The position numbers and the translations under genes are program-made. Below, piece after piece: positions 44,801 through 54,903 of a stretch of 64,000 bases of DNA. The DNA is from Pararhizobium sp. YC-54. GTDB taxonomy: Bacteria > Pseudomonadota > Alphaproteobacteria > Rhizobiales > Rhizobiaceae. The notes below the pieces were generated by a model. It saw only the letters and a list, made by a program, of their open reading frames with translations, ran no database searches and was not told the DNA's origin. Positions within the stretch are counted from its first letter, which is position 1, and each line of letters opens with the position of its first letter. The stretch spans positions 1-64,000 of the forward strand of contig NZ_JAOYTH010000013.1 in the NCBI RefSeq assembly GCF_025847205.1, written 5' to 3'.

Positions 44801-45124
44801 GGCGTCGGTGAAGGCGGTTCGTTCCGCGCGCCGATGGCTATTGCGGTGATCGGCGGCATTATCGTCTCGACGGTCATTTCGCTTGTCGTCGTGCCGTCGT
44901 TCTTCCTGATCATGGACGACCTGTCGCGCCTGCTCGGCAAGATCTTCGGCCGCTTCGTCGGTCGCAAGGATCACGAGACGGAAGTGCTGGAAAACGCCGC
45001 CTTGACCGACATCGTGACCGATCAGAGCAAGACGATCGACGCGTTGCAAAAGCGGCTCGACAAGCTGGAAGGCCCCAAGCGCGGCGGCAACGTCATCAAC
45101 CACCCGGCGCTCGCGGCCGAGTAG
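41822..45124 (+). CDS. RND family efflux transporter, inner-membrane pump
   Basis: 1100 residues, the size of HAE-1 RND pumps, with twelve membrane helices and two large periplasmic loops. TM4 contains the proton-relay pair in GILVDDAIVEIENIARH; the second half repeats this region as MGIVTKNAILLVDFAIEM. A cytoplasmic His/Asp loop (GDGHDHDDDGA) follows TM6, and an unusually long charged, coiled C-terminal tail (about residues 1048-1100) extends the protein. Starts 13 bp after the adaptor gene. Substrate unknown. Confidence 0.92.
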   Translation: MNFSAWAIRNPIAPILAFVLLMYLGYSSFNTLPITRFPNIDVPIVSISVSQSGAAPAELESQVTKEIEDAVAGISGVDHITSTISDGVSNTAVMFMMDVPTNQAVQDTKDAIDRIRGDLPASVEEPIVSKVDVEGQAIQTFAVSSPGMTLEEISWFVDDTVKRALQGKSGIGRIDRYGGADREVRVELNDARLNSYGITASDVNNQLRKMNTDLGSGRGQVGGSEQAIRTLGDARSVEGLANTMIAMPNGRFVRLSELGTVTDTYEEPKSFSRFNGTPVVTFAVFRAKGASEVSVAETVENTLVDLRAKNPDVSIELVDDSVYYTYGNYEAAIHTLLEGALLAVAVVMLFLRNWRATLISALALPLSAIPTFWIMDLLGFSLNLVSFLALTLATGILVDDAIVEIENIARHIKMGKSPYKAAIEAADEIGLAVIATTFTIIAVFVPVSFMPGIPGQYFIQFGLTVAVSVFFSLMVARLITPLMAAYLMKSGDGDGHDHDDDGAIMRGYTWLVSRTTKRWYMRYATMLAAVGFVIGSVMLLMTVPGSFLPTEDASRIVLSVELPPDARLDDTDKTTEEIYARIKDLNGVEGIFVLGGASPKGDLELRRATITIMLAKLDHSLLNKVVNDVFGRIPVIGEYLPKLPPAGRIIPQAEIEKQVYAAVRPIPDVRILKLNDRGERDLAFNLLSKSDAALNKAVGMLEANLRNEPLLANVSPDGALPRPELQIRPRADQMSRLGIMTAQIADVVRVATIGDIDAALTKISLDDRQIPIRVQVNTDFRTDLAAIRNLKVQTAAGALVPISTVADINYSEGPSSIKRYDRSRVVTMGADLPIGVALNTASDRFKEIAKETKLPAGVEFLESGDAEVQAEMEQGFGNAMLLGLMLVLVVLILLFKNVIQPFTILFSLPLAIGGVAIGLILTQNAMSMPVLIGILMLMGIVTKNAILLVDFAIEMMYRGMERTEAMIEAGRKRARPIVMTSIAMSAGMLPSALGVGEGGSFRAPMAIAVIGGIIVSTVISLVVVPSFFLIMDDLSRLLGKIFGRFVGRKDHETEVLENAALTDIVTDQSKTIDALQKRLDKLEGPKRGGNVINHPALAAE

Positions 45125-45142
45125 TTCTCCGGCAATCCCATG

Positions 45143-45179
45143 AAAAGCCTGGCCGCATCGATGATGCGGCCGGGCTTTT
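45143..45179. terminator. Bidirectional terminator between RND and urease genes
   Basis: AAAAGCC then GGCCGCATC / GATGCGGCC with loop GAT and GGCTTTT. The stem is flanked by A-run and T-run, so it can end both the rightward RND transcript and the leftward ureG transcript. Confidence 0.8.
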
Positions 45180-45199
45180 GCGTTGAGATATGGTGAAGC

Positions 45200-45811
45200 T
45201 CAGAGCCCGCCTTCGACCCTCAGGAAATCGACGATCATCTCGATGCCATCGCCGCGCTTCATGTCGGAAAACACGAACGGCCGCTCGGCGCGCATCCGGT
45301 TGGCATCACGCTCCATGACGTCGAGATCGGCGCCGACATAGGGCGCCAGGTCCTTCTTGTTGATGACCAGAAGGTCCGAGCGTGTGATCGCCGGCCCGCC
45401 CTTGCGCGGGATTTCCTCGCCCTGGCAGACGGAGATCACATAGATGGTGATATCGGCAAGATCGGGCGAAAAGGTCGCCGCCAGATTGTCGCCGCCGGAT
45501 TCGATGAAGATGACGTCAAGGTCCGGAATGCGGCGGTTGAGATCGGCGATGGCCTGCAGGTTGATCGTCGCATCCTCACGGATCGCCGTATGCGGGCAAC
45601 CACCGGTCTCGACGCCGACAATCCGGTCCGACGGCAGCGCCTGCATGCGCACCAGCGCTTCGGCATCTTCCTTGGTGTAGATATCGTTGGTGACGACAGC
45701 GACCGAATAGGTCTCCCGCATCGCCTTGCAGAGCTTGTCGGTCAGCGCCGTCTTGCCGGAGCCGACCGGACCGCCGATGCCGACGCGAAGAGGACCATTG
45801 GCAGATTTCAT
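45200..45811 (-). CDS. ureG: Urease accessory GTPase UreG
   Basis: 203 residues. P-loop [11 protein letters not shown] near the N-terminus, metal-binding [19 protein letters not shown] (Cys-Pro-His), [14 protein letters not shown] and guanine-specificity NKKD. Delivers nickel to apo-urease with UreDF and UreE. ATG 45811 has AAGGAA upstream; an earlier in-frame start at 45841 is less likely. Last gene of the urease cluster. Confidence 0.95.
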   Translation of the reverse strand: MKSANGPLRVGIGGPVGSGKTALTDKLCKAMRETYSVAVVTNDIYTKEDAEALVRMQALPSDRIVGVETGGCPHTAIREDATINLQAIADLNRRIPDLDVIFIESGGDNLAATFSPDLADITIYVISVCQGEEIPRKGGPAITRSDLLVINKKDLAPYVGADLDVMERDANRMRAERPFVFSDMKRGDGIEMIVDFLRVEGGL

Positions 45812-45847
45812 CGCAACATTCCTTTCAAAAAACGAGCTCACAAACCG

Positions 45848-46519
45848 TCAGGAACGGAAGAGCCGCGAATGCAGTGTCTCATGGCGCAGCGCCGCAATAT
45901 CGGCCGTCATTGTCGCCGAGCCGAGATCGTCCAGCGTGCTTGCCGAAGCCTTGGCCGCCGTCTCTGCGATCACCGGCTCCAGTTCGGCCAGCACCCCGAC
46001 GCCATGCGTCTGTCCGGTGACGCCACAGCGGATCGCCACCGAGACGAGGTTGGACGCGGTCGAATGCAGGTAGGCTGCCAAAGCAGGTTCCAGCCCGGTG
46101 CGATGCGCGCCGGCAACGGCACCGACCGCAACCGGATAGGCAACGGCACCGGTCAGCGTTTCCAGCGCCGGATGCGGCCAATGGGCAGCCGCCGTCAGGA
46201 AGGCCTCTCCCTGCAGCATCGTTTCCATATGGCGCTCGCGCGACCCGGCCAGGGCTTCGGCCAGCTGCTGCACTGCGCCAAGCCTCAAGGGATCGCCACA
46301 GGCACGATAGCTCTCAGCAAGAAGCACGGCGTCATTCCAGCTCGAACCATGCTGGATCAGCGCGCGCACCCATCGGGCAAGCCCGGAGGCGCCGGTCACC
46401 AGGCCATCGTGCACCGCCTGCTCGAGCCCGCCGGAATAGGAAAATGCCCCGACCGGAAACGCCGGCGACAACCATGTCACCAGCCGCAGCAACGCCCTGG
46501 TGCCGGTACGATCAGTCAT
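45848..46519 (-). CDS. ureF: Urease accessory protein UreF
   Basis: 223 residues, all-helical. LVTWLSPAFPVGAFSYSGGLEQAVHDG is the conserved UreF start; MLQGEAFL and QTHGVGVLAELEP further in. Forms UreDFG with UreD and UreG. ATG 46519 overlaps the ureE stop; the longer in-frame form would run through ureE's His-rich tail. Confidence 0.92.
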   Translation of the reverse strand: MTDRTGTRALLRLVTWLSPAFPVGAFSYSGGLEQAVHDGLVTGASGLARWVRALIQHGSSWNDAVLLAESYRACGDPLRLGAVQQLAEALAGSRERHMETMLQGEAFLTAAAHWPHPALETLTGAVAYPVAVGAVAGAHRTGLEPALAAYLHSTASNLVSVAIRCGVTGQTHGVGVLAELEPVIAETAAKASASTLDDLGSATMTADIAALRHETLHSRLFRS

Positions 46520-47006
46520 GGGCGTGATGGTGGCCGTCATGTCCATGGGCGTGTCCATGCGAGTGCCCGTCGGAACCATGATAGGCGCCGCGCATCGGCT
46601 GGAACGGTTCCATCACCTCACTGAGCGTGGCGCCCAATCCTTCCAGCATTGCCCGGATCACCGGATCGCGCTGGATCAGTATCCGGTCCAGCCGGATTTC
46701 AGCGGCGAGGTGCCGGTTGCCAAGATGCCACGCGAGTTCGATCAGGTGGAGCGGATCGCGGGCGCGAATATCATAGAGCGGCTCCTCGACGGCAGCGATG
46801 CGCACGTAGTCGCCGGTGTCCAGCACCAGAAGATCGCCATCGGCGAGCATGACGGCTTGCCTGAGATCGAGCATCACCACGTCGTCATTGTCGAGATGCA
46901 AAAGTTTGCGGCGCAGGTGCCGCTGGTCATGGGCGAGCGCGATCGTATGAAGGGCGGTCTTGTCCGCTGGGCCGGGCGACAGGATCTGGGTCGAGCGATA
47001 AGGCAT
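46512..47006 (-). CDS. ureE: Urease nickel metallochaperone UreE
   Basis: 164 residues: an N-terminal peptide-binding domain, a C-terminal metal-binding domain (GNRHLAAEI, DPVIRAMLEGLGATL) and a His-rich tail of about 16 residues (GHSHGHAHGHDGHHHAHD) that binds nickel. ATG 47006 is 8 nt after GAAGG; TTG 47021 is the alternative. The His-tail codons overlap the ureF start by 8 bp. Confidence 0.93.
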   Translation of the reverse strand: MPYRSTQILSPGPADKTALHTIALAHDQRHLRRKLLHLDNDDVVMLDLRQAVMLADGDLLVLDTGDYVRIAAVEEPLYDIRARDPLHLIELAWHLGNRHLAAEIRLDRILIQRDPVIRAMLEGLGATLSEVMEPFQPMRGAYHGSDGHSHGHAHGHDGHHHAHD

Positions 47007-47045
47007 TCGGAAAACCTTCAAATTTATTCATGGCACCTTAGCAAC

Positions 47046-47087
47046 AAAAAAATCCGGCGCCAGACCAAACAGGACCGGCGCCGGATT
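47046..47087 (-). terminator. Intrinsic terminator of the peroxiredoxin gene
   Basis: 11-bp perfect stem AATCCGGCGCC / GGCGCCGGATT (47051-47087) followed on the minus strand by a run of T (47052-47046). It lies between the peroxiredoxin gene and ureE, so ureEFG must be reached by read-through or start from their own promoter in the ~40-bp gap. Confidence 0.85.
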
Positions 47088-47112
47088 TCACGGAAATCAA
47101 ACGTGTCCCGGC

Positions 47113-47655
47113 TCAGGCCGCGATCTTTTCCGACTGCAGCGCACCGAGGATGTTCTGCGGCGATGACACGCCATAGGGATCGCTGTCGGCATTGTCGCTA
47201 TAGCCTTCTTCCTCGAACCACTGCTCGACGACACCGTCATTGATGACGGCGGCATAACGCCACGAGCGCATGCCGAAGCCGAGATTGTCCTTGGAAACGA
47301 GCATGCCCATCTTGCGGGTGAACTCGCCCGAACCATCCGGGATCAGCTTGACGTTTTCAAGGTTCTGCGACTTGCCCCAGGCATTCATCACGAAGGCGTC
47401 GTTGACGGAGATGCAATAGATGTCATCGATACCTTCGGCGCGGAAATCGGCAGCCAGCTTTTCGAAGTCGGGAAGCTGGAAGGTCGAGCAGGTCGGCGTG
47501 AAAGCGCCCGGCAGCGAGAACAGGACGACGCGCTTGCCGGCGAAATAATCGGCGGACGAGACATCCTGCCAGCGGAACGGATTGGCGCCGCCAACGGCTT
47601 CGTCGCGAACGCGCGTGCGGAACGTAACGGATGGCACTTTTCTGCCAATGATCAT
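47113..47655 (-). CDS. Prx5-type peroxiredoxin
   Basis: 180 residues. Peroxidatic cysteine in SLPGAFTPTCSTFQLPDFEKL, followed by ISVNDAFVMNAWG and MGMLVSKDNLGFGMRSWRYA, typical of the AhpE/Prx5 family, often glutaredoxin-dependent. Reduces H2O2 or organic peroxides. ATG 47655 has AAGGAG upstream. Inserted between ureC and ureE on the same strand with its own terminator; the 231-bp gap before it (47656-47886) presumably holds its promoter and contains a TGCTGC-GAT-GCAGCA hairpin. Confidence 0.88.
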   Translation of the reverse strand: MIIGRKVPSVTFRTRVRDEAVGGANPFRWQDVSSADYFAGKRVVLFSLPGAFTPTCSTFQLPDFEKLAADFRAEGIDDIYCISVNDAFVMNAWGKSQNLENVKLIPDGSGEFTRKMGMLVSKDNLGFGMRSWRYAAVINDGVVEQWFEEEGYSDNADSDPYGVSSPQNILGALQSEKIAA

Positions 47656-47886
47656 GATGGTTACTCCTTGAAAGACGAACACCCTGCGCGGCAGTCTTGG
47701 AAGGAGCCCGGCGCAGGAGGTGAACCGTTTTTCTACAGCAACTCCTGCTGCGATGCAGCACAAAGGGCGCGAAAAAGGCCGCATGCATGGCTGACCTGCA
47801 CCCTGTGCATGCCTGTCATGCCCTGCCTATGTTTAACGATTTCAATTATATACAGCCGGTGATTTCGACAGCGGATTCCCAGCCTC

Positions 47887-49596
<1,710 letters not shown>

Positions 49597-49601
49597 GGCT
49601 A

Positions 49602-50246
49602 TCAGGCTCCCTGAGCAAAGGCGGATAAAATATTCTGGTCGAGGCGGAAGAGCCGCCCCTTGGAAATCAGGTCATCGACATAGCGGCGCTCGGCGGCGAA
49701 CGGGTGCCACTCCCAGCCGGCGTGGCCGAAACCGGCAAGCACGACACGGTCGCCCGGCTGGCGCCAATGGGCAAGCACCTCGGCGATGACGATCAGGCCG
49801 CTGCTCGGCACGACATATTCGCCGGGATCGAAGCGATTCAACCCTGCATCGACCTCCTCATGCGTGGAAGGCGGGACGACATGGAAACTTCGACCCGTCG
49901 CCTTGGCGAAAGCCCGAAAGCCATCGGTATAATCGTCGCAGAGATCGTCAAGATCAGGGTGGCGTCTCTCGATTTCCGGCCGCAGCATCTCAAATTTTTC
50001 GGCTGCCCGGACGCACCAAATCGCACTTGCCTGCCGCACTGCCGCACTCGTCTTCCACCGGCCGCCGCCCAGCATCGCCAGCGCCGGGCGCCCGGTATTG
50101 CAGACGGCGACAATATCCGTCTTGCCTTCACCCGCGCCGCGGCAGTCGTTGAAGCGGATCACCAGATCGGCGGCATCGATGATCACCACAGCAGCGTCCG
50201 GCACCGGCCCGTTTCCGACGATCATGATGGTCCGGCTTGACGTCAC
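49602..50246 (-). CDS. Rhizobial urease-operon accessory protein, function unknown
   Basis: 214 residues. N-terminal glycine-rich [11 protein letters not shown] followed by [32 protein letters not shown], reminiscent of nucleotide-sugar/sialyltransferase-like folds; [27 protein letters not shown] closes the protein. It lies between ureB and ureC in rhizobial urease operons. Start: GTG 50246, with GAGG 5 nt upstream (overlapping the ureB stop), giving [17 protein letters not shown] 50225 is the alternative. Role in urease maturation is inferred only from position. Confidence 0.75.
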   Translation of the reverse strand: MTSSRTIMIVGNGPVPDAAVVIIDAADLVIRFNDCRGAGEGKTDIVAVCNTGRPALAMLGGGRWKTSAAVRQASAIWCVRAAEKFEMLRPEIERRHPDLDDLCDDYTDGFRAFAKATGRSFHVVPPSTHEEVDAGLNRFDPGEYVVPSSGLIVIAEVLAHWRQPGDRVVLAGFGHAGWEWHPFAAERRYVDDLISKGRLFRLDQNILSAFAQGA

Positions 50247-50253
50247 AGGCACC

Positions 50254-50559
50254 TCATAGCTTTCCCATGACCTTCTGGCGGAAACCATAGACCTCACGCT
50301 TGCCGGCAAACGGAATGAGCGTGACGCTGCGGGTCTGCCCCGGCTCGAAACGGACGGCGGTTCCAGCCGGAATGTCGAGGCGCTGGCCATGTGCCACCGC
50401 GCGGTCGAACAACAGGGCGGCATTGGTTTCGGCAAAATGATAGTGGCTGCCGACCTGCACCGGCCGGTCGCCGGTATTGGAGACGTCGAGCGAAACGGTT
50501 TCCAGCCCGGCATTCAGCTCGATATCGCCGTTTGCCGCAATGATTTCACCGGGGATCAT
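50254..50559 (-). CDS. ureB: Urease beta subunit
   Basis: 101 residues: MIPGEII at the start, [19 protein letters not shown] and [28 protein letters not shown]. Structural subunit of urease, separate from UreA and UreC as usual in Alphaproteobacteria. Confidence 0.95.
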   Translation of the reverse strand: MIPGEIIAANGDIELNAGLETVSLDVSNTGDRPVQVGSHYHFAETNAALLFDRAVAHGQRLDIPAGTAVRFEPGQTRSVTLIPFAGKREVYGFRQKVMGKL

Positions 50560-50574
50560 GATTGTCTCTCCTGT

Positions 50575-50829
50575 TTACGCAGCCTTGATCGGCGCACAGC
50601 CCTCGGCTTTCAAAACCCGTTCGGTGGATGCCGGAAACTTGCCCAGCTTGGCAGCCGGACGAACCGGACGGCGGACGAGTTCACCGCCGCAGTTCGGGCA
50701 TTGTCCGTCCAGAACCTCGGAAACGCATTGGGTGCAGAAGGTGCACTCGAAGCTGCAGATCATCGCTTCACGGCTGCCGGGCGGCAGGTCCTTGTCGCAG
50801 CATTCGCAGTTGGGTCTCAGTTGCAGCAT
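50575..50829 (-). CDS. DUF1272 cysteine-rich small protein
   Basis: 84 residues, beginning MLQLRPNCECCDKDLPP and holding further cysteine pairs in CSFECTFCTQCVSEVL and CPNCGG. This is the DUF1272 pattern, a probable zinc-binding fold of unknown function. Lies between ureA and ureB with 11- and 15-bp gaps, so it is expressed with the urease subunits. The cysteine content invites a metal role but nothing in sequence proves it. Confidence 0.8.
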   Translation of the reverse strand: MLQLRPNCECCDKDLPPGSREAMICSFECTFCTQCVSEVLDGQCPNCGGELVRRPVRPAAKLGKFPASTERVLKAEGCAPIKAA

Positions 50830-50840
50830 GGAGTGCTCCT

Positions 50841-51143
50841 TCAGCGAATGGGTTCGTGGACGGTGACGAGCTTGGTGCCGTCCGGAAAGGTCGCCTCGAT
50901 CTGGATATCGTGGATCATTTCGGGGATGCCTTCCATGACCTGGGCCCGGGTAACGACATGGGCGCCCGCCTCCATCAGGTCGGGCACCGAGCGGCCGTCG
51001 CGGGCACCTTCGACGACATAATCGGTGATCAGCGCGATCGCTTCGGGGTGATTGAGCTTCACCCCGCGCTCCAGCCGCCTTCGGGCAACCATCGCCGCCA
51101 TCGAGATCAGCAATTTGTCTTTTTCACGGGGTGTCAGATTCAT
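50841..51143 (-). CDS. ureA: Urease gamma subunit
   Basis: 100 residues: [74 protein letters not shown]. Canonical UreA length. Confidence 0.95.
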   Translation of the reverse strand: MNLTPREKDKLLISMAAMVARRRLERGVKLNHPEAIALITDYVVEGARDGRSVPDLMEAGAHVVTRAQVMEGIPEMIHDIQIEATFPDGTKLVTVHEPIR

Positions 51144-51169
51144 GCGCGGTCACCAGGATTGCGGGTCGA

Positions 51170-52000
51170 TTACAGGTTCCAGACTTTCGGCACAGAGGCG
51201 CCCTTGCGCAAGTGCGAAATAACCGGGAGGAGGATTTTTCTCAAAGCGAAACCATCGGGTGCAACGACGCGGGCAATCAGCTTGTCCTCGCCCGCCACCC
51301 GGTAGGAACTCACACCGCCACGAGCGCCGCCAATCAGGCCGCGCAGTTTCTCGACCTGCAGCTCGCAATCGGCGCCGGTGTAGAGAAGCGTCGCAAAGGC
51401 CACCTGCCCGCCGAGCACGGCTGTCTCATCGGTCATCGCGGCGATATCCCCGGACAGCCGCAGGTTTTCCGCATGCAGGAGCACGCCATTCTTGCGGATG
51501 CGCCAGCAATCCTGAAACAACCCTTCCCGCATCGCTTCGCCCATCGCCTTGCGACCCAAAAGCACGGCTTCGACGGCCAGAAATTCTGCTTCCCCGGCGA
51601 TGTCCACCTCAAGCCTGCGCGACAGCGAAGCCCGGTCGAACAGAATGGTTTCCTGCGGCAGCCAATGCACCGCTGCACCTGCACCGGCCGAAATCTGCGT
51701 CGTCACATTCGCCGTTCCGGCGTTCGCCTTGTAGATTTTCTCGCAGGCCTGCGTGGTCAAGGTGAGATGCGTGCCTTCGCCCGCGGAAAACGACCATTCC
51801 ATATGATCCCCTCCCGTCAGACCGCCGGAACTGTTGATCAGCACGGCTTCCATCGTCACATCGAACGTGTTCGGAAGCCTGATCTTGGCGCAGCCTTCCT
51901 GGTAGAATTCGGCAAGCCGTGTGCGCCCGGCAAACGGCTTTGCCACCAGCCGTCCCTTGCCCCACGCCCTTTGCGGAGCGATTGCCGCTGCCTCAGCCAT
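51170..52000 (-). CDS. ureD: Urease accessory protein UreD
   Basis: 276 residues. [42 protein letters not shown] and [17 protein letters not shown] are UreD hallmarks. Scaffold for UreFG assembly on apo-urease. ATG 52000 is at the domain start; the longer in-frame form would be antisense-like sequence within urtE. Confidence 0.92.
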   Translation of the reverse strand: MAEAAAIAPQRAWGKGRLVAKPFAGRTRLAEFYQEGCAKIRLPNTFDVTMEAVLINSSGGLTGGDHMEWSFSAGEGTHLTLTTQACEKIYKANAGTANVTTQISAGAGAAVHWLPQETILFDRASLSRRLEVDIAGEAEFLAVEAVLLGRKAMGEAMREGLFQDCWRIRKNGVLLHAENLRLSGDIAAMTDETAVLGGQVAFATLLYTGADCELQVEKLRGLIGGARGGVSSYRVAGEDKLIARVVAPDGFALRKILLPVISHLRKGASVPKVWNL

Positions 52001-52013
52001 CAAAAATCCAACG

Positions 52014-52709
52014 TTAAACAGTGAGGTGGCGGCGCGCTTCCGGCGTATCCAGCGTCTCGGCCGGGCCTTCATGGACGATCTCGCCCCGGTCCATGATATA
52101 GACGTGGTCTGCAAGCTCGCGGCAGAAGTCAAGATATTGTTCCACAAGCAGAATTGCCATTCCGGTGGAATCGCGCAGATACTGGATCGCCCGGCCGATA
52201 TCCTTGATGATCGACGGCTGGATGCCCTCGGTCGGCTCATCGAGCACGAGGATTTTCGGTCGCGTCACCAGCGCCCTGCCGATCGCCAGCTGCTGCTGCT
52301 GCCCACCCGACAGATCGCCACCGCGCCGCCCGAGCATCGAGCGCAGGATCGGGAACAGGTTGAAGATATCCTCGGGAATGAAACGGTCCTTGCGCGCGAC
52401 AGGCGCATAACCCGATTCCAGATTTTCCTTGACCGTCAGCAGCGGAAAGACCTCGCGGCCCTGCGGCACGAAGCCGATGCCGTGCTTGGCGCGGTTGTAT
52501 GGCGCCATGCCGTTCAGCTGCGTATCGTTGAAGGTGATGCTGCCGGCGCTTAGCCCATGCTGACCGGTGATCGCCCTCAGCAGGCTGGTCTTGCCGACGC
52601 CGTTACGGCCGAGCACGCAGGTGATCTTGCCCATGGGTGCGATGATGGAAACGCCGCGCAGAGCTTGCGCCGCGCCATAGTGCAGATTGATGTTATCGAC
52701 CGTCAGCAT
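52014..52709 (-). CDS. urtE: Urea ABC transporter ATP-binding protein UrtE
   Basis: 231 residues, LivF-type. Walker [24 protein letters not shown], signature [16 protein letters not shown], Walker [22 protein letters not shown]. The IQP variant after Walker B is characteristic of UrtE. Starts after a repeat-filled gap downstream of urtD. Confidence 0.93.
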   Translation of the reverse strand: MLTVDNINLHYGAAQALRGVSIIAPMGKITCVLGRNGVGKTSLLRAITGQHGLSAGSITFNDTQLNGMAPYNRAKHGIGFVPQGREVFPLLTVKENLESGYAPVARKDRFIPEDIFNLFPILRSMLGRRGGDLSGGQQQQLAIGRALVTRPKILVLDEPTEGIQPSIIKDIGRAIQYLRDSTGMAILLVEQYLDFCRELADHVYIMDRGEIVHEGPAETLDTPEARRHLTV

Positions 52710-52737
52710 GGTTGAGCACCTTCGGAATTTGCAGCTT

Positions 52738-52905
52738 CACCCCCCTCTGTCGGCTGAGCCAGTCCTCGGGCTTGCCCAAGGCAAGACCCGGGGGCCGACA
52801 TCTCCCCCTCAAGGGGGGAGATCACCACGAGTCTTCGAGCGTATAGGGAAAAAGGACGATCTCCCCCCTTGAGGGGGAGATGTCGCAACGCGACAGAGGG
52901 GGGTG
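52738..52905. repeat. Nested palindromic repeat between urtD and urtE
   Basis: 168 bp bounded by 15-bp inverted ends CACCCCCCTCTGTCG / CGACAGAGGGGGGTG, with internal palindromes around CTCCCCCTCAAGGGGGGAG and its inverted copy. Structure is that of rhizobial intergenic mosaic elements; different from the RIME1-like pair at 32.8 kb. It fills most of the gap 52710-52950 inside the urt operon and would form a strong RNA hairpin between the two ATPase genes. Confidence 0.75.
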
Positions 52906-52950
52906 AAGCCGCAGGCATTGCACTCAAAGACAGGAAAACCGATCGCATCA

Positions 52951-53703
52951 TCACCGTCCCAAATAATTCTCGATCACTTTCGGATCGTTGCTGACGAAAT
53001 CGATCGAGCCTTCGGCCAGCACGGAGCCTTCGGCCAGGCACGTCACCTTGACGCCGAGATCGCGGATGAACCCCATGTCGTGCTCGACGACGACGACCGA
53101 GCGGGTCTTGGCGATTTCCTTGAGCAGGATGGCGGTTTCCGCCGTTTCAGCGTCCGTCATGCCGGCAACGGGCTCGTCGACCAGAAGCAGTTTCGGCTCC
53201 TGCGCCAGAAGCATGCCGATCTCCAGCCATTGTTTCTGACCATGCGAAAGATTGGCGGCGAGATCGTCCTTGCGTGCCGTCATGCGCACCGTTTCGAGGA
53301 TTTCCTCGATGCGCGCCTTGTCCGCGGGCGTCAGCCGGTAGAACAGTGTCGAAAACACGCCGCGCTTCCGGTTGAGCGCCAGCTCGATATTGTCCCAGAC
53401 GGTGTGGCTTTCGAACACCGTCGGCTTCTGGAACTTGCGGCCGATACCGAGCTGGGCGATGTCCGCCTCGTCCTTCTTGGTGAGGTCGATATCGCCGTTG
53501 AAGAACACTTGACCACTGTCCGGCCGCGTCTTGCCGGTGATGATGTCCATCATCGTCGTCTTGCCGGCACCGTTCGGGCCGATGATGGCCCGCAGTTCGC
53601 CGGGCTCGACCACGAAGGACAACGCGTTCAACGCCTTGAACCCGTCAAAGGAAACCGAAACACCGTCGAGATAGAGTAGGCTGCGGGAGGTTTTTGCATC
53701 CAT
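52951..53703 (-). CDS. urtD: Urea ABC transporter ATP-binding protein UrtD
   Basis: 250 residues, LivG-type. Walker A GPNGAGKTTMMDIITGKTRP, GRKFQKPTVFESHTVWDN, signature NLSHGQKQWLEIGMLL (the SHGQ variant typical of UrtD), Walker B LLLVDEPVAGMTD, VVVEHDMGFI. Confidence 0.93.
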   Translation of the reverse strand: MDAKTSRSLLYLDGVSVSFDGFKALNALSFVVEPGELRAIIGPNGAGKTTMMDIITGKTRPDSGQVFFNGDIDLTKKDEADIAQLGIGRKFQKPTVFESHTVWDNIELALNRKRGVFSTLFYRLTPADKARIEEILETVRMTARKDDLAANLSHGQKQWLEIGMLLAQEPKLLLVDEPVAGMTDAETAETAILLKEIAKTRSVVVVEHDMGFIRDLGVKVTCLAEGSVLAEGSIDFVSNDPKVIENYLGR

Positions 53704-53709
53704 CGGTCT

Positions 53710-54903
53710 TTACTCCGCAGCCTGGGGTTCGAGTGTTGCGAGCTGGCTTTCGGCCTTGGCAGCCGTCATGTCCCGATAGGCCTGCTCGACGGCGTCAGCT
53801 TGTCTCTGTTCGTTGCGCCGGGCCAGAAACTGCTGGACCGTGCCGACGACGCCCTTGGGCAGGAACAGGGTCGTTGCTACGAACAGTGCGCCGAGCGCGA
53901 ACAGCCAGAATTCCGGGAAAGCGGCGGTGAAGATGCTCTTGCCGAAATTGACGAGAATGGCGCCGATGATCGGTCCGATCAGCGTGCCGCGCCCGCCCAC
54001 CGCCGTCCAGATCACCACTTCGATCGAGTTTGCCGGTGCAAATTCGCCGGGATTGATAATACCGACCTGCGGCACGTAGAGCGCGCCGGCAACGCCGGCC
54101 ATCATCGCCGAAACGGTGAAGATGAACAGCTTCATGTTCTCGACGCGGTAGCCCAGGAACCGGGTGCGGCTTTCCGCATCGCGCACGCCGACCAGCACCT
54201 TGCCGTATTTGGAACGGACGATGGCCGAACTCAGCATGAGCGCCAGCGCCAGCGCAATGGCGGTGGCCGCAAACAGCGCCGCCCGTGTGCCTCCGGCCTG
54301 GACGTTGAAGCCGAGAATTTCCTTGAAATCGGTCAGCCCGTTATTGCCGCCAAATCCCATCTCGTTGCGGAAAAAGGCAAGCAGCAGCGCGTAGGTCATC
54401 GCCTGGGTGATGATCGACAGATAGACGCCGGTGACGCGCGAACGGAAGGCAAACCAGCCGAAGACGAAGGCAAGCAGCCCCGGCACCAAAAGCACCATCA
54501 GCGCCGCGAAGGCGAAATGATCAAAGCCATGCCAGTACCACGGCAGCTCGCTCCAGTTCAGGAACACCATGAAATCGGGCAGCAGCGGATTGGCGTAGAC
54601 GCCCCGGTCACCGATCTGGCGCATCAGGTACATGCCCATGGCATAACCGCCGAGCGCGAAGAACGCGCCATGGCCAAGCGAGAGAATGCCGCAATACCCC
54701 CAGACCAGATCAAGCGCCAAGGCCAAAAGCGCATAGCACAGGTATTTGCCGAGGAGCGGCACCAGATAGCCGGGCACATGAAAGGCGTTGCCTTCGGGGA
54801 CCAGCAGACTGGCGAGCGGCACGATGAGAGCAGCAGTAAGGATCAGGAACGCAGCCCAGAGGGTTTTCTTCTCGTGCCTGCGAAACAGCATTTGCGTGAT
54901 CAT
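53710..54903 (-). CDS. urtC: Urea ABC transporter permease UrtC
   Basis: 397 residues, LivM-type with about ten helices. VWGYCGILSLGHGAFFALGGYAMGMYLM and GGRGTLIGPIIGAILVNFGKS are characteristic; a charged tail follows the last helix. ATG 54903 overlaps the urtB stop (ATGA). A much longer in-frame upstream extension is not coding. Confidence 0.93.
   Translation of the reverse strand: MITQMLFRRHEKKTLWAAFLILTAALIVPLASLLVPEGNAFHVPGYLVPLLGKYLCYALLALALDLVWGYCGILSLGHGAFFALGGYAMGMYLMRQIGDRGVYANPLLPDFMVFLNWSELPWYWHGFDHFAFAALMVLLVPGLLAFVFGWFAFRSRVTGVYLSIITQAMTYALLLAFFRNEMGFGGNNGLTDFKEILGFNVQAGGTRAALFAATAIALALALMLSSAIVRSKYGKVLVGVRDAESRTRFLGYRVENMKLFIFTVSAMMAGVAGALYVPQVGIINPGEFAPANSIEVVIWTAVGGRGTLIGPIIGAILVNFGKSIFTAAFPEFWLFALGALFVATTLFLPKGVVGTVQQFLARRNEQRQADAVEQAYRDMTAAKAESQLATLEPQAAE

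Noticed and set aside
42995..45103. 702-codon open frame on the minus strand
   Set aside because: Fully antisense to the RND pump; His/Arg/Asp-rich shadow translation without domains.
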